The notes under the pieces are model-generated. The model saw nothing but the letters and a program-made list of their open reading frames with translations, had not been told where the DNA came from and made no database searches. Below are positions 1 through 7,409 of a DNA stretch of 55,953 nt, piece after piece (the first letter of the stretch is position 1; each line of letters begins with the position of its first letter). Both the position numbers and the translations under genes were made by a program. The DNA comes from DASVLX01 sp035552275 (GTDB lineage Bacteria > Actinomycetota > Actinomycetes > Mycobacteriales > Pseudonocardiaceae): NCBI GenBank assembly GCA_035552275.1, contig DASZLR010000181.1:1-55953 (forward strand). The letters run 5' to 3'.

Positions 1-129
1 CCGGATTTCGTCCGCATTCACGGTGATCCACAATGGATGGCCGCTTTGGGGTTGTCCGCACTTCGCGCGGGGAGCACCCTCGTAGTGAGCCACGTCACTG
101 CTGAAGTTCGGCCCTATCCAGGAGGCCCG

Positions 130-693
130 ATGCGCATCACCGTCAACGTGGACGGCACGACCTACACCGACGATGTGGAACCTCGGCTGTTGCTCGTCCA
201 CTACCTTCGCGACACCCTCGGCAAGGTCGGCACGGTGGTCGGCTGCGACACCAGCAACTGCGGCGCCTGCACCGTCCATTTCAACGGCCACAGCGTGAAA
301 TCCTGCGCCATGTTGGCCGTGCAGGCCGACGGCGGCGAGATCACCACCATCGAGGGCCTGGCCCGGGACGGCGAGCTGCATCCGGTGCAGCGGGCATTCC
401 ACGACAATCACGCCTTGCAGTGCGGATTCTGCACGCCCGGCATGATCATGCAGGCCATCGACCTGCTCGCCGACGACCCGAACCCGGACGACCAGGCGGT
501 GCGGCACGGTCTGGAGGGCAACCTGTGCCGGTGCACCGGCTACCAGAACATCGTGCGCGCGGTGCGCGACGCCGCCGCCCGGATGAGTCCAGGCGCCGGC
601 CCCGACGCCGAGCGGATCACCGAGGCGCAGGTGCCCACCGCACGCGAGACCCGGACCGACGCCCGCGCTCCGCACACCGTCGGAGGTGAATGA
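130..693 (+). CDS. coxS: 2Fe-2S small subunit of a molybdenum hydroxylase (xanthine dehydrogenase / CoxS family)
   Basis: This is the electron-transfer subunit of a molybdopterin hydroxylase. It passes electrons from the molybdenum subunit to the FAD subunit in the cytoplasm. The N-terminal plant-type 2Fe-2S domain has Cys39, Cys44, Cys47 and Cys59. The C-terminal 2Fe-2S domain has CGFC (98-101) and CRC (133-135). The length (187 aa) is slightly above the usual 150-170 because of a polar tail after about residue 155. The ATG at 130 is chosen because AGGAGG lies just upstream and the conserved beta-strand starts there. An in-frame upstream start at 37 would add about 31 residues that do not resemble the family. 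The stop overlaps the start of the large subunit, so the genes are probably translationally coupled. Confidence 0.93.
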   Translation: MRITVNVDGTTYTDDVEPRLLLVHYLRDTLGKVGTVVGCDTSNCGACTVHFNGHSVKSCAMLAVQADGGEITTIEGLARDGELHPVQRAFHDNHALQCGFCTPGMIMQAIDLLADDPNPDDQAVRHGLEGNLCRCTGYQNIVRAVRDAAARMSPGAGPDAERITEAQVPTARETRTDARAPHTVGGE

Positions 694-3089
694 TGACCGC
701 GACCGCGGAACCGGAGATCGGCCGGGCGAGGCTGCGCAAGGAGGACGCGCGGCTGATCACCGGCCGGACCAGGTGGACGGACAATCTCACCGTGCCGGGC
801 CTGCTGCACATGGCCATCCTGCGCAGCCCGGTCGCGCACGCCCGGATCAGCCGAATCGACGTCGAAGCCGCCCGGCGGATGCCCGGTGTGCTGGACGTGG
901 TCACCGGCGCGGACGTCGCCGGCATCCAGGGCAGCCTGCCGTGCGCGTGGCCGATCACCGAGGACATGAAGGCACCGCCGGCGCCATCACTGGCCGTCGA
1001 CACGGTCAACTTCGCCGGTGAGGCGGTCGCGGTGGTCGTCGCGCGCAGCGCCTACGAGGCCGACGACGCGCTGGCGGCCATCGACGTCGACTACGAAGAT
1101 CTGCCGGTGGTGCTGGACCTGGCCGCCGCGGCGGCCGAGGGCGCCGAACTGGTGCATCCGGCGCTGGGTACCAACATCAGTGCCGTGTGGACATTCGACT
1201 CGGCGCAGGCCGGTACCGGACAGGACGTCGACGCGGCGATAGCGGACTCGGAAGTGGTGCTGCGGCGGACTTTCCGTCAGCAGCGGCTGATTCCGTCCTT
1301 TATGGAGCCGCGCTCGATCATGGTCGATCCGACCGGCGAGCAGATCATCATGTGGTCGTCCACCCAGGTGCCGCACATCCTGCGGCTGATGGTGGCGATG
1401 ACGCTGGGCGTGCCGGAGCACAAGATTCGGGTGATCGCGCCCGACGTCGGCGGCGGGTTCGGCGGCAAGCTCCAGGTCACTCCCGAAGAGATGATCAGCG
1501 TGCTGATCGCGCGGCGACTGGGAAAGCCGGTCAAGTACACCGAGTCGCGCACCGACAGCATGCAGGCCGCGCACCACGGCCGCGACCAGATCCAGCACCT
1601 CACGCTGTCCGCCCGCCGCGATGGCACGGTCACCGGCCTGAAGGTGGAGCTGCTCGCCGATATGGGCGCGTATCTGCGGTTGGTCACGCCGGGCGTGCCG
1701 ATTCTGGGCGCGTTCATGTACAACGCGATCTACAAGTTCCCGGCGTACAAATTCGTGTGCACCAACGTGTTCACCACCAAGACACCCACCGACGCCTACC
1801 GCGGCGCCGGCCGGCCGGAGGCCACCTTCGCCGTCGAACGGATGATGGACGAGCTGGCCGCCGAGTTGGACATGGATCCCCTGGCATTGCGGGAGAAGAA
1901 CTGGATCCGCCACGACGAGTTCCCGTTCACCACGGTCGCCGGACTCACCTACGACTCGGGCAACTACGAGGCCGCCACGGCACGCGCCAAGGAGTTGTTC
2001 CGCTACGACGACCTGCGGGCCGAGCAGCGTCGGCGGCGCGCGGCCGGCGATCCGGTCCAGCTGGGCATCGGCGTCTCCACCTACACCGAGATGTGCGGCC
2101 TGGCGCCGTCCCGGGTGCTCGGCGCGCTGTCCTACGCGGCCGGCGGCTGGGAGCACGCCGCGATCCGGATGCTGCCCACCGGCAAGGTCGAGGTGATCAC
2201 CGGCACCTCGCCGCACGGCCAGGGCCACGAAACGGCCTGGAGCCAGATCGTGGCCGACCGGCTCGGCGTGCCGTTCGAGGACGTCGAGGTGATCCACGGC
2301 GACACCCAGTCCGCGCCGCGTGGCATGGACACCTACGGCTCGCGGTCGCTGACCGTCGGCGGGATGGCGGTGGTCGGCGCCGCCGACAAGGTCATCGGCA
2401 AGGCGCGTCGGGTCGCCGCGCATCTGCTGGAGTGCGCCGAGGACGACCTGGAGTTCGCGAACGGCCGGTTCACGGTGCGCGGCACCGGATCGGCGACATC
2501 AGGTCAGTCAGGTCAGTCCATTCAGGATATCGCGCTCGCGGTGTTCGCCGCGCACGACCTGCCGGACGGGATGGAGCCCTCGCTGGACTCGGAGTCGACC
2601 TTCGACCCGGAGAACTTCTCGTATCCACACGGCACACATTTGTGCGCCGCCGAGGTGGACACCGAGACCGGACGGGTCCGGCTGCGCTCGTACGTCTGCG
2701 TGGACGACGTCGGCCGGGTGATCAACCCGATGATCGTGGACGGCCAAGTGCACGGCGGGCTGGCGCAGGGCATCGCCCAGGCGCTGTTCGAAGAGGCGGT
2801 GCACGACGAGGGCGGCACGCTGACCACGGCCAGCCTCGCCGACTACACCATTCCGTCGGCGGTGGACCTGCCCGCGTTCACCACCAACCGCACCGAGACG
2901 CCGGCCACCACGAATCCGTTGGGCGTCAAGGGAGTCGGCGAGGCGGGCACCATCGCGTCCACGCCGGCCGTAGTGAACGCCGTGGTCGACGCGGTGCGCC
3001 CGTTCGGGGTGTCGGACATCGAGATGCCGTGCACGCCGATGCGCGTGTGGCGGGCCATCGAGCAGGCCAGGAACGGAGCCGCGTCATGA
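690..3089 (+). CDS. coxL: Molybdopterin-binding large subunit of an aerobic CO dehydrogenase / xanthine dehydrogenase-type hydroxylase (form II-like)
   Basis: This is the catalytic large subunit (799 aa), which binds the molybdopterin cofactor and oxidises the substrate. The N-terminal a/b-hammerhead domain (about 20-130) is followed by the molybdopterin domain. The active-site loop reads AYRGAGR (about 369-375). That is the form II signature, not the AYRCSFR loop of proven CO dehydrogenase, so CO is not a safe substrate guess. The GVGEAG motif near residue 748-753 supplies the conserved catalytic Glu. It overlaps the 2Fe-2S subunit upstream (ATGATGA) and the FAD subunit downstream (ATGA). 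Two adjacent ATG codons (690 and 693) are possible starts, both behind GGAGGTGA. The physiological substrate is unknown. Confidence 0.93.
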   Translation: MMTATAEPEIGRARLRKEDARLITGRTRWTDNLTVPGLLHMAILRSPVAHARISRIDVEAARRMPGVLDVVTGADVAGIQGSLPCAWPITEDMKAPPAPSLAVDTVNFAGEAVAVVVARSAYEADDALAAIDVDYEDLPVVLDLAAAAAEGAELVHPALGTNISAVWTFDSAQAGTGQDVDAAIADSEVVLRRTFRQQRLIPSFMEPRSIMVDPTGEQIIMWSSTQVPHILRLMVAMTLGVPEHKIRVIAPDVGGGFGGKLQVTPEEMISVLIARRLGKPVKYTESRTDSMQAAHHGRDQIQHLTLSARRDGTVTGLKVELLADMGAYLRLVTPGVPILGAFMYNAIYKFPAYKFVCTNVFTTKTPTDAYRGAGRPEATFAVERMMDELAAELDMDPLALREKNWIRHDEFPFTTVAGLTYDSGNYEAATARAKELFRYDDLRAEQRRRRAAGDPVQLGIGVSTYTEMCGLAPSRVLGALSYAAGGWEHAAIRMLPTGKVEVITGTSPHGQGHETAWSQIVADRLGVPFEDVEVIHGDTQSAPRGMDTYGSRSLTVGGMAVVGAADKVIGKARRVAAHLLECAEDDLEFANGRFTVRGTGSATSGQSGQSIQDIALAVFAAHDLPDGMEPSLDSESTFDPENFSYPHGTHLCAAEVDTETGRVRLRSYVCVDDVGRVINPMIVDGQVHGGLAQGIAQALFEEAVHDEGGTLTTASLADYTIPSAVDLPAFTTNRTETPATTNPLGVKGVGEAGTIASTPAVVNAVVDAVRPFGVSDIEMPCTPMRVWRAIEQARNGAAS

Positions 3090-3940
3090 TTCCCGGATCG
3101 TTCGACTATGCCGCTCCATCCACTGTGGACGAAGCGGTGCGGGTGCTCGCCGATGCCGGCGAGGACGCGAAGGTGCTGGCCGGCGGGCAGAGCCTGCTGC
3201 CCGTGCTGCGGATGCGCCTGGCCGAGCCGACCACCCTGGTCGACCTCGGCCGGATCGCCGAACTCCGCGGCGTCCGCGAGGACGGCGACGAGCTGGTGAT
3301 CGGCGCGATGACCACGCACTACGACGTGCGGCGCGACCATCTGGTGCGCGAGCACGCATCGCTGATCGCCGCCGCCACCGACACGGTGGCTGATCCGCAG
3401 ATCCGGCATCGGGGAACGTTCGGTGGATCCCTGGCGCACGCCGACCCCGCCGGGGACCTGCTCGCCCCCGCACTGGCGCTGGACGCGCGGATGGTGATCG
3501 CCGGTCCGCGCGGCCGGCGCACCGTGCCAGCCGCGGAGTTCTTCGTGGACCTGTTCACCACCGCGCTGGAATCCGACGAGATCCTGGTCGAAGTGCGGGT
3601 CCCCAAGTTCACCGGATGGGGTGCGCACTACGAAAAACTGAACCGAACGGCCCAGGCGTGGTCAATCGTGGCGGTCGCCGCAGCGGTTCGGGTGGACGGC
3701 GGCCGGATCGCGCAGGCGCGGGTCGGGCTGACGAACGTGGCCACCACCCCGGTTCGCGCGACCGGGGTCGAGGCCGCGCTGATCGGTGCGCCGGCCACGG
3801 ACGAGGCGATCCGGGAAGCGGCCCGGCACGCCGCCGAGGGCGCTGACCCGACCAGTGACGGCAACGCGGACGCGGAGTTCCGTCGCCACCTCGCCCAGGT
3901 GCTCACCTCACGAGCGGTGCTGGCGGCGGCCGGAAGCTGA
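3086..3940 (+). CDS. coxM: FAD-binding medium subunit of the molybdenum hydroxylase (CoxM/CutM family)
   Basis: This subunit carries the FAD of the three-subunit hydroxylase. The PCMH-type FAD-binding domain covers roughly residues 1-180, with the pyrophosphate loop AGGQSLLP at 32-39 and the second FAD motif TFGGS at 111-115. A C-terminal CO dehydrogenase flavoprotein domain follows (about 180-280). Its 284 aa is the usual family length. The ATG at 3086 overlaps the TGA of the large subunit, so S-L-M is one transcriptional unit. A much longer open frame runs upstream inside the large-subunit gene, but only the part after 3086 resembles a protein family. Confidence 0.93.
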   Translation: MIPGSFDYAAPSTVDEAVRVLADAGEDAKVLAGGQSLLPVLRMRLAEPTTLVDLGRIAELRGVREDGDELVIGAMTTHYDVRRDHLVREHASLIAAATDTVADPQIRHRGTFGGSLAHADPAGDLLAPALALDARMVIAGPRGRRTVPAAEFFVDLFTTALESDEILVEVRVPKFTGWGAHYEKLNRTAQAWSIVAVAAAVRVDGGRIAQARVGLTNVATTPVRATGVEAALIGAPATDEAIREAARHAAEGADPTSDGNADAEFRRHLAQVLTSRAVLAAAGS

Positions 3941-3955
3941 GTCGATAAGTTCGAG

Positions 3956-3981
3956 GTAGCCGACTGGGATGTAGCCGACTG
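3956..3981. repeat. Short direct repeat in the gap before coxG
   Basis: GTAGCCGACTG occurs twice (3956-3966 and 3971-3981) in the 70-base gap between the FAD subunit and the CoxG-like gene. No function is evident. Confidence 0.5.
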
Positions 3982-4010
3982 ACAGGCAACCGCCAGGAAG
4001 GAGATCGGCC

Positions 4011-4676
4011 GTGCGGCTGGAACATGAGTTCACCGTTCCCGCCCCGCCGGAGGTGGTGTGGCAGGCGCTGACTGATCCGAAACGGGTGGCGCCGTGCATG
4101 CCGGGGGCGACGCTGTCCTCGGTCGACGGCGGCGCGTTCACCGGCTCGGTGAAGGTGAAGCTGGGGCCGATCTCCTTGCTGTACAAGGGTTCCGGCGAGT
4201 TCGCCGAGACCGACGAGCAGGCCAGGCGGGCGGTGATCAAGGCCGCCGGCAAGGACGCTCGGGGTAACGGCACGGCGTCGGCCACCGTGACCGTCAGCCT
4301 CACCGGCGACGATCGCGGCACCGCCGCCACCGTGCTCACCGACCTGGCCGTCACCGGCAAGCCGGCGCAGTTCGGCCGGGGCATGATCAGCGAGGTCGGC
4401 GGCAAGATCCTCAACACGTTCGCCGGCTGCCTGTCCGGCAAGCTCGCCCCACAGGTCGACGCCGCCACCTTCACCGCGGAAACCGCTGAGCCGGCGCCGA
4501 GGGCCGAGCGGACAAAGCCGCGGGCCGAGGAGGCGAAAGCGGCTGAAGCGGAGCCGATCAACCTGATCGACTACGCCGGACCGTCGGTCGCCCGCCGAAT
4601 CGCCCCGATCGCCGGCGGTGGACTGGCGCTGTTGGCGCTGTTCATCGTGGTGCGGCGGCTCCGCCACCGCGACTGA
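4011..4676 (+). CDS. coxG: CoxG-like SRPBCC protein with C-terminal membrane anchor
   Basis: The N-terminal SRPBCC/CoxG domain (about 1-150) begins with the typical run Glu-His-Glu-Phe-x-Val-x-Ala-x-x-Glu-x-Val-Trp. A charged Ala/Glu/Lys linker follows (about 160-185). The C-terminal hydrophobic segment (about 194-215) ends in an Arg-rich tail. In carboxydotrophs CoxG is thought to recruit the hydroxylase to the membrane. The gene position directly after S-L-M supports the same role here. The GTG start at 4011 follows AAGGAG. The 70-base gap leaves room for a separate promoter. The family call is firm; membrane recruitment is inferred. Confidence 0.85.
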   Translation: MRLEHEFTVPAPPEVVWQALTDPKRVAPCMPGATLSSVDGGAFTGSVKVKLGPISLLYKGSGEFAETDEQARRAVIKAAGKDARGNGTASATVTVSLTGDDRGTAATVLTDLAVTGKPAQFGRGMISEVGGKILNTFAGCLSGKLAPQVDAATFTAETAEPAPRAERTKPRAEEAKAAEAEPINLIDYAGPSVARRIAPIAGGGLALLALFIVVRRLRHRD

Positions 4677-4709
4677 ACGCGGCTGATCGACCGGCGGCAC
4701 AATGCGGGC

Positions 4710-5129
4710 ATGTCAACGGACCAGCGGCCGCCCAGCCCGGCCGATCTGCTCGCCTTGATGCCGCACGCCGCAGCGCTGGGCAGCAGCCTGGACGCGGCCT
4801 CCGCCGACGAAGTCACCGGTGGCCTGCACTGGCGGACCGACCGGTGCACGGTCGCCGGCGTGCTGCACGGCGGGGTGCTGATGGCCCTCGCGGACACGGT
4901 GGGCGCGATCTGCGCATTCCTGAATCTGCCCGAAGGCGCCAACACGTCCACTGTGGAATCCAAGACCAATTTCTTCCGCGGGGTCACGGCGGGCTCGGTG
5001 CGGGCGACCAGCCGCCCGCTGCACGTCGGCCGGTCGTTCATCGTCGTGCAAACCGACCTCGCTGACGATCAGGGCGGCCGGGTCGGGCAGACCACCCAGA
5101 CGCAGGCGGTGCTGCGAGCCAGGACGTAA
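4710..5129 (+). CDS. PaaI-family hotdog-fold thioesterase
   Basis: This is a 139-aa single hotdog domain. The segment around residues 48-62 (HGGVLMALADTVG) contains the Asp of the PaaI/YigI-type acyl-CoA thioesterases. It probably hydrolyses an aromatic or short-chain acyl-CoA in the cytoplasm; the substrate is not evident. It lies 33 bases after the CoxG-like gene in the same direction and may be the last gene of that unit. A second, less similar hotdog protein lies at 34920-35438. Confidence 0.85.
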   Translation: MSTDQRPPSPADLLALMPHAAALGSSLDAASADEVTGGLHWRTDRCTVAGVLHGGVLMALADTVGAICAFLNLPEGANTSTVESKTNFFRGVTAGSVRATSRPLHVGRSFIVVQTDLADDQGGRVGQTTQTQAVLRART

Positions 5130-5161
5130 CCCGCCCCGCAGGGGGTGATGGTCAGCGACCG

Positions 5162-5173
5162 ATTGTCGACAAA
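5162..5173. repeat. ATTGTCGACAAA, variant of the dispersed palindrome
   Basis: This site matches ATTGTCGACAAT in 11 of 12 positions. It is intergenic, about 85 bases upstream of the ArsR-phosphatase fusion. A related inverted repeat, TTGTTGGCAAA, follows at about 5178-5188. Confidence 0.7.
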
Positions 5174-5200
5174 CGCCTTGTTGGCAAACGCCAACGCCGG

Positions 5201-5212
5201 ATTGTTGACAAT
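5201..5212. repeat. ATTGTTGACAAT, variant of the dispersed palindrome
   Basis: This site matches the dispersed palindrome in 11 of 12 positions. It is intergenic, 46 bases before the ArsR-phosphatase start. GGTTGACAACC follows at 5219-5229. TTGACA within it could double as a -35 element. Confidence 0.7.
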
Positions 5213-5248
5213 GAGGCGGGTTGACAACCGACTACCAGCTCAACCATC

Positions 5249-5259
5249 ATTGACTCAAT
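5249..5259. promoter_or_regulatory. Candidate ArsR operator overlapping the start codon
   Basis: ATTGACTCAAT is an 11-base inverted repeat whose last bases overlap the ATG at 5258. Its position and AT-rich dyad shape suit autorepression by the downstream ArsR-type protein. This is inferred; no ArsR consensus was searched. Confidence 0.45.
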
Positions 5260-5953
5260 GAACACTGAGTGGTCTCGGTCGATGCGGACCAGGGCGCGTG
5301 TGCACGCGGCCCTCGGCGAGCCCGCGCGGCTGGCCATTGTGGACCGACTACTGCTCGGCGACGCCTCCCCCGGTGAGATCAGTCGCGAACTGAGACTGCC
5401 CAGCAACCTGTTGGCACACCACCTGAAGCTGTTGGACCAGGCCGGGTTGATCGAGCGGTCCCGGTCCGAGGGAGATCACCGGCGCAGCTATCTGCGGCTG
5501 CGGGCGCGGGCACTGTCCGACCTGCTGCCGTCCGGCGCGCGCACCGCGGCGAGGGTGGTGTTCGTCTGCACGCACAACTCGGCGCGGTCCCAGCTGGCCG
5601 CGGCGCTGTGGGCGCGGCGCAGTGAGGTGCCGACGGCGTCCGCCGGAACCCACCCCGCCGCCCGGGTGCATCCGCTGGCGACCGCGGTCGCGCGCAGCCG
5701 GGGGCTGTCGCTGGCCAGGGCGCGCACCGCGCGCATCGATGATGTGCTGCACGACGGCGACCTCGTGGTCGCGGTGTGCGACAACGCGCACGAAGAGCTT
5801 GGGCCGCAAGCGGATGACCGGCTGCACTGGTCGGTCGCCGACCCCGCCCGCGTCGGCACCGATGACGCGTTCGAGCGAGCCTTCCACGACATCGCCGACC
5901 GGGTCGACCGGTTGGCGCCCGCCGTCCACCTACCTGGAGTCAGCGATGGCTGA
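5258..5953 (+). CDS. Fusion of an ArsR-type winged-helix repressor with a low-molecular-weight phosphatase / ArsC-like domain
   Basis: This 231-aa two-domain protein has an ArsR/SmtB winged helix at about 10-95 and a low-molecular-weight tyrosine-phosphatase fold from about 98. The P-loop is CTHNSAR (Cys104 to Arg110, CX5R) followed by Ser111. The DNA-binding half lacks the ELCVCDL cysteine motif of classical arsenite sensors, so if it senses arsenic the ligands must lie elsewhere. The phosphatase half could reduce arsenate or sense an oxyanion. The start is the ATG at 5258, with Met9 as an alternative. It overlaps arsC by 8 bases and heads an apparent arsenic operon. Fusions of this kind exist in actinobacteria; its specific job here is inferred. 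Confidence 0.85.
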   Translation: MNTEWSRSMRTRARVHAALGEPARLAIVDRLLLGDASPGEISRELRLPSNLLAHHLKLLDQAGLIERSRSEGDHRRSYLRLRARALSDLLPSGARTAARVVFVCTHNSARSQLAAALWARRSEVPTASAGTHPAARVHPLATAVARSRGLSLARARTARIDDVLHDGDLVVAVCDNAHEELGPQADDRLHWSVADPARVGTDDAFERAFHDIADRVDRLAPAVHLPGVSDG

Positions 5954-6389
5954 GATATCTCGGACCGATCGACACGGTGACCGCAAGCCGACCGTGTTGT
6001 TCCTGTGCGTGCACAACGCCGGGCGCAGCCAGATGGCGATGGGTTTCTTCCAGCATCTGGCCGGCGACCACGCGGTGGCCTGGTCCGGCGGCTCCGAGCC
6101 CGGCCACGAGATCAACCCGGCCGCGATCGCCGTGATGCGCGAGCGGGGCATCGACATCGCCGTCGAGTTCCCCAAGCCGTGGACCGACGAGATCGTCCGC
6201 GCCGCCGACGTGGTGATCACCATGGGCTGCGGCGACGCCTGCCCGGTGTTCCCCGGCAAGAAATACCTGGACTGGGAACTGGACGACCCGGCCGGCAAGA
6301 GCGTCGAGGACGTCCGGCCGGTGCGCGATGAGATCGAGCTCCGGGTCCGCGAACTGCTGGCCGACCTGAATGTGCCGGTGGTCGCGTGA
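5946..6389 (+). CDS. arsC: Arsenate reductase, low-molecular-weight phosphatase type
   Basis: This enzyme reduces arsenate to arsenite. The 147-aa protein has the P-loop CVHNAGR (Cys21 to Arg27) and the later pair Cys95 and Cys99 in MGCGDACP. The acid loop DWELDDP lies near residue 110. This matches actinobacterial ArsC enzymes, some of which use mycothiol and mycoredoxin as reductant; a mycothiol deacetylase homologue is encoded at 39087-40049. The ATG at 5946 overlaps the end of the ArsR-phosphatase gene. The stop overlaps the GTG start of the aquaporin by 4 bases. Confidence 0.9.
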   Translation: MAEISRTDRHGDRKPTVLFLCVHNAGRSQMAMGFFQHLAGDHAVAWSGGSEPGHEINPAAIAVMRERGIDIAVEFPKPWTDEIVRAADVVITMGCGDACPVFPGKKYLDWELDDPAGKSVEDVRPVRDEIELRVRELLADLNVPVVA

Positions 6390-7174
6390 CGCGAGCACTG
6401 CCGGCCGCCACCGAGCCGGCCGCCGCCGAGGTGCCGTTGATCCGCAAACTGGTGGCCGAGTTCCTGGGCAGCCTGTTGCTGGCCGCGCTGGTGATCGGGT
6501 CCGGGATCGCCGCCCAGCGACTCTCGCCCGGCGACACCGGCCTTGAGCTGACCGAGAACGCGGCGGCCACCGCGGCCGGCCTGTTCACCATCATCCTGAT
6601 GTTCGGGCCGGTCAGCGGGGCGCACTTCAACCCAGTGGTGTCCTTTGTGGATGCGGCATTCGGCGGGCTGTCCTGGCGGCACGCGTTGGCCTACCTGCCG
6701 GCGCAGGTCGCCGGCTGCGTCGGCGGCGCGGTGCTGGCGAACCTGATGTTCGCCGGCGCCGCGGTGAGCATCAGCACCAACCACCGCGCCTCGGCGGCCC
6801 ACGGACTGTCCGAAGTGGTCGCGACCGTCGGGCTGATCCTGGTGATCTTCGCGTTGGCCCGGTCCGGGCGCGCGGACCGGGCGCCGGGCGCCGTGGGCGC
6901 CTACATCGGCGCGGCGTACTTCTTCACCAGCTCGGCCAGTTTCGCCAATCCGGCGATCACCGTGGGCCGGATGTTCAGCGACAGCTTCGCCGGCATCGCA
7001 CCCTCGGCCGCCCCGCTCTACATTGCCGCGCAAGTGGTCGGCGGGGCGCTGGCGCTGCTGCTCATCAGACTGCTCTACCCCGGCGTCACGCCGCGTCAGG
7101 CCGCCGACGTGGTCGTCCCGCACGCGGCCGCACCCGAGGTCACCGCAACACCGTCCGCACGGTCCAACCACTGA
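6386..7174 (+). CDS. Aquaporin / MIP-family channel of the arsenic cluster
   Basis: This is a 262-aa major-intrinsic-protein channel with six membrane helices and two half-helix motifs, NPV (82-84) and NPA (188-190). The residue after NPA is Ile, where water-specific aquaporins carry the filter Arg, so a wider pore is expected. Aquaporins in ars operons (the AqpS type) let arsenite leave the cell down its gradient after arsenate reduction. The GTG start overlaps the arsC stop (GTGA), so the two are tightly coupled. No ArsB or Acr3 pump is seen here, so this channel is the only visible arsenite exit. Confidence 0.87.
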   Translation: MTRALPAATEPAAAEVPLIRKLVAEFLGSLLLAALVIGSGIAAQRLSPGDTGLELTENAAATAAGLFTIILMFGPVSGAHFNPVVSFVDAAFGGLSWRHALAYLPAQVAGCVGGAVLANLMFAGAAVSISTNHRASAAHGLSEVVATVGLILVIFALARSGRADRAPGAVGAYIGAAYFFTSSASFANPAITVGRMFSDSFAGIAPSAAPLYIAAQVVGGALALLLIRLLYPGVTPRQAADVVVPHAAAPEVTATPSARSNH

Positions 7175-7193
7175 CCACCGAACCCGCCTCAGC

Positions 7194-7409
7194 GTGGAGG
7201 CTCCCGCGGAACACCGGTCCGAATGGGACACCGGCGCCCAGCGCATCGTCAACCAACTCGCGTACCGCTACGACGGGCTGTTCGACCGGGATCGGATTGA
7301 CGGTCTGTTCCACGACAGCTACGAACGGCTCGCCGAGACGGCCCGCGTCACCATCTTTCTGCCGACCCTGGCCGAACTCGCGCCGGCTGGCGTTCAGAGT
7401 TCCTCCTAG
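7194..7409 (+). CDS. Short three-helix-bundle dimerisation-domain protein, probably truncated
   Basis: About 71 aa. The core (RIVNQLAYRY through LPTLAE) resembles the small three-helix-bundle dimerisation domain found in actinobacterial arsenate-reductase loci, either alone or as the N-terminus of ArsC. The family usually continues with an Arg-rich helix after LAE. Here the reading diverges to a short tail (LAPAGVQSSS), while another frame still reads Ser-Arg-Arg-Leu-Ala. This suggests a small deletion. The GTG at 7194 is the likely start but has no strong ribosome site. The end overlaps the convergent flavoprotein by 4 bases. Confidence 0.55.
   Translation: MEAPAEHRSEWDTGAQRIVNQLAYRYDGLFDRDRIDGLFHDSYERLAETARVTIFLPTLAELAPAGVQSSS

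Noticed and set aside
37..129. N-terminal extension of the 2Fe-2S subunit from an ATG at 37
   Set aside because: No family similarity before 130, and a strong ribosome site directly precedes the ATG at 130.
987..2423. Long minus-strand open frame across the large hydroxylase subunit
   Set aside because: Antisense shadow typical of high-GC coding sequence; rich in His, Arg and Gly and without domains.
1187..3085. Long open frame upstream of, and in frame with, the FAD subunit
   Set aside because: It lies inside the large-subunit gene in another frame and its residues are Arg/Gly-rich with no family similarity; the FAD subunit starts at 3086.
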